Assembly (NCBI GenBank): GCA_965215345.1
Contig: CBDCDL010000002.1
Span: 2,232,001-2,296,000 of the forward strand
Reading direction: 5' to 3'
DNA: 64,000 bases
DNA from: CATQHW01 sp965215345
GTDB taxonomy: Bacteria > Spirochaetota > Spirochaetia > SZUA-6 > Bin103
Positions 63,767 to 64,000 of this stretch are shown one piece after another (position 1 is the first letter of the stretch; every line of letters begins with the position of its first letter). Both the position numbers and the translations under genes were made by a program. The notes under the pieces are model-generated. The model had not been told where the DNA came from and made no database searches. It worked only from the letters and a program-made list of their open reading frames with translations.

Positions 63767-64000
63767 GTGCGGGCGGTGTGGGACGAGCGGCCCACCTTCT
63801 CGTCCCGGCGCGCCGCGGCGGCCACCGTGGAGCGGCTCCGCTCCCGCGGGCGGCTGGTGTTCACCAACGGCGTGTTCGACCTGCTGCACGCCGGCCACGT
63901 GCGGTCGCTGGAGCACGCGCGCGGTCTGGGCGCGTCGCTCGTGGTAGGCCTCAACAGCGACGCCTCGGCGCAAGGGCTGCGGCCGGCCGGCCGGCCCGTG
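63767..64000 (+). CDS. Heptose 1-phosphate adenylyltransferase-like protein (RfaE2), 5' part
   Basis: Cytidylyltransferase-family protein truncated by the window end. RLVFTNGVFDLLHAGHVRSLEHA has the HxGH signature and VVGLNSDASA follows, as in the adenylyltransferase half of HldE. GTG 63767 (or 63776) is chosen because the family starts about 25-30 residues before FTNG; the frame stays open back to a GTG at 63503 with GAGGGGAAAGG before it, adding a 91-residue Arg-rich stretch that I cannot match to a kinase domain. The start is therefore uncertain. Confidence 0.7.
   Translation, partial: MRAVWDERPTFSSRRAAAATVERLRSRGRLVFTNGVFDLLHAGHVRSLEHARGLGASLVVGLNSDASAQGLRPAGRPV

Overview
The window is GC-rich, densely coded bacterial chromosome, mostly of metabolic and transport genes, with one compact defence island (about 18.1-31.3 kb), one insertion sequence and several decayed genes. 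I see no rRNA, tRNA, CRISPR array or phage structural gene. The organism is most likely a GC-rich, free-living or host-associated member of the Spirochaetota. The main hint is the leader of the peptide-binding protein (signal peptide ending in FATGTEEE, a style common in spirochaete solute-binding proteins). The many Gfo/Idh/MocA oxidoreductases, phytanoyl-CoA-dioxygenase-like and TIM-barrel sugar genes also fit. This assignment is inference only.

Layout. 1-5.3 kb (minus): two sialidase-fold proteins, then a translationally coupled pair of P-loop ATPases, one carrying TPR repeats, preceded by two tandem dyads. 5.4-10.4 kb (minus): a Kef-type antiporter, an oxidoreductase/PQQ-glucose-dehydrogenase-like/YbaK cluster with stop-start overlaps, and a spondin-domain protein. 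10.5-15.1 kb (plus): an unknown protein with two Gfo/Idh/MocA-type proteins, then a lipoprotein HtrA protease. 15.1-18.1 kb (minus): LacD-type aldolase, glycerate 2-kinase, NUDIX hydrolase.

Defence island (plus, 18.1-31.3 kb): hsdM, a small protein, hsdS, the Septu pair ptuA-ptuB, hsdR, then the Gabija pair gajA-gajB. From hsdS to hsdR each stop overlaps the next start by 4 bases (ATGA, TTGA, GTGA), so Septu is physically embedded inside the restriction operon. HsdR ends in a LexA/S24-type self-cleaving protease domain with all expected catalytic features. This is the most striking feature of the window. A DUF433 protein and a bacterial cereblon (CULT) protein follow.

31.9-42.4 kb: GNAT, aldo/keto reductase, M20 peptidase, a frameshifted MFS transporter, an IS1634-type element inserted at the stop codon of a 2-hydroxyacid dehydrogenase (probably splitting an old operon), a 5'-3' exonuclease, a DinB-type protein and a DUF4432 protein. 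42.5-49.6 kb (plus): a peptide-type ABC binding protein and two permeases without ATPases, a PhyH-type dioxygenase, a mannonate-dehydratase-like enzyme and an outer-membrane-like protein. 49.6-64 kb: ABC ATPase remnant, a Phd/VapC toxin-antitoxin pair with a well-formed operator, MurA, a DUF3179 protein, siroheme nitrite/sulfite reductase, an AAA ATPase remnant, acetyl-CoA synthetase, cytochrome P450, molybdenum-cofactor maturation genes (mocA-like, xdhC-like), a DUF420 membrane protein and the start of a heptose-phosphate adenylyltransferase.

Two genome-scale habits show up: very frequent 4-base start/stop overlaps, and several genes whose start codon lies only 7-9 nt after a TANNNT -10 box, suggesting leaderless transcripts.
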